Shown here one piece after another: positions 34,852 to 34,920 of a stretch of 34,920 bases of DNA (positions within the stretch are counted from its first letter, which is position 1; each line of letters opens with the position of its first letter). Position numbers and translations under genes: made by a program. The DNA lies in contig JBBECO010000077.1 of NCBI GenBank assembly GCA_040881785.1, forward strand, positions 1 through 34,920, read 5' to 3'. Origin of the DNA: JACDCA01 sp040881785. Lineage in GTDB: Bacteria > Acidobacteriota > Vicinamibacteria > Vicinamibacterales > 2-12-FULL-66-21. Under the pieces are notes generated by a model that did no database searches, had not been told where the DNA came from, and saw only the letters and a list, made by a program, of their open reading frames with translations.

Positions 34852-34920
34852 GGAGCGGGTCGCGGCTCTACGAGCGCGGCCGGTCCAGCCTGAACACCCT
34901 GGGGTAGCCGCGTTCCCGCG

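Overview
The window is GC-rich (clearly above 60%), densely packed DNA from a Gram-negative bacterium. Four things suggest Acidobacteriota, probably the Vicinamibacteria: the many secreted FG-GAP/ASPIC-UnbV (CRTAC1-type) propeller proteins, the five-heme cytochrome fused to TPRs, the outer-membrane FadL-type porin, and short REP-like palindromes and G-rich heptamer repeats between genes. This placement is inferred from gene content, not from a marker gene. Two runs of 100 N (26381-26480 and 29910-30009) show that this is a scaffolded, probably metagenomic, assembly.

Left part (1-8379). After two small unrecognised genes on the + strand comes a minus-strand block read from 8379 down to 358: an exported M20 amidohydrolase, hisS, aspS, phoH, ybeY, a CBS/CorC membrane protein and a small LuxR-type HTH protein. 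hisS/aspS and ybeY/CorC touch or overlap at TGATG or ATGA, and phoH-ybeY-corC is the well-known ybeZ-ybeY-ybeX order. phoH has no ATG, GTG or TTG start in front of its conserved N-terminus.

Middle-left (8480-14210, + strand). moaA is followed by a cyclic-nucleotide-binding patatin phospholipase, a membrane class III adenylate cyclase whose ribosome binding site lies at the end of the phospholipase gene, and an amidase gene that has lost its catalytic core. The cyclase and phospholipase look like a cAMP producer next to a cAMP-responsive effector.

Centre (14239-28809, - strand). This is the most striking region: seven genes over about 14.6 kb, each touching or overlapping the next (ATGA, TAATG, TAG-ATG or a 16-base overlap). 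They encode three single-propeller CRTAC1-like secreted proteins, one larger membrane-anchored CRTAC1-like protein, one small TPR protein, one TPR-propeller fusion of 1093 residues, and one five-TM, five-heme cytochrome c with a TPR tail. The architecture suggests a periplasmic or cell-surface redox/scaffold complex. Its substrate is unknown. The first N gap falls in the first gene. The 55 bases on both sides of it are identical, so the gap is probably an artefact, and closing it restores an ATGA overlap.

Right part (28962-34851). On the minus strand are an SRPBCC/AHSA1 protein, a FadL/OmpP1 porin cut by the second N gap, a secreted protein also cut by that gap, and a 56-residue DUF1059-like protein preceded by a perfect (CAA)16 tract. 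Divergently transcribed is a 1023-residue protein whose N-terminal half looks like an SGNH/GDSL esterase with every catalytic residue replaced. No tRNA, rRNA, CRISPR array, transposase or prophage gene was seen.
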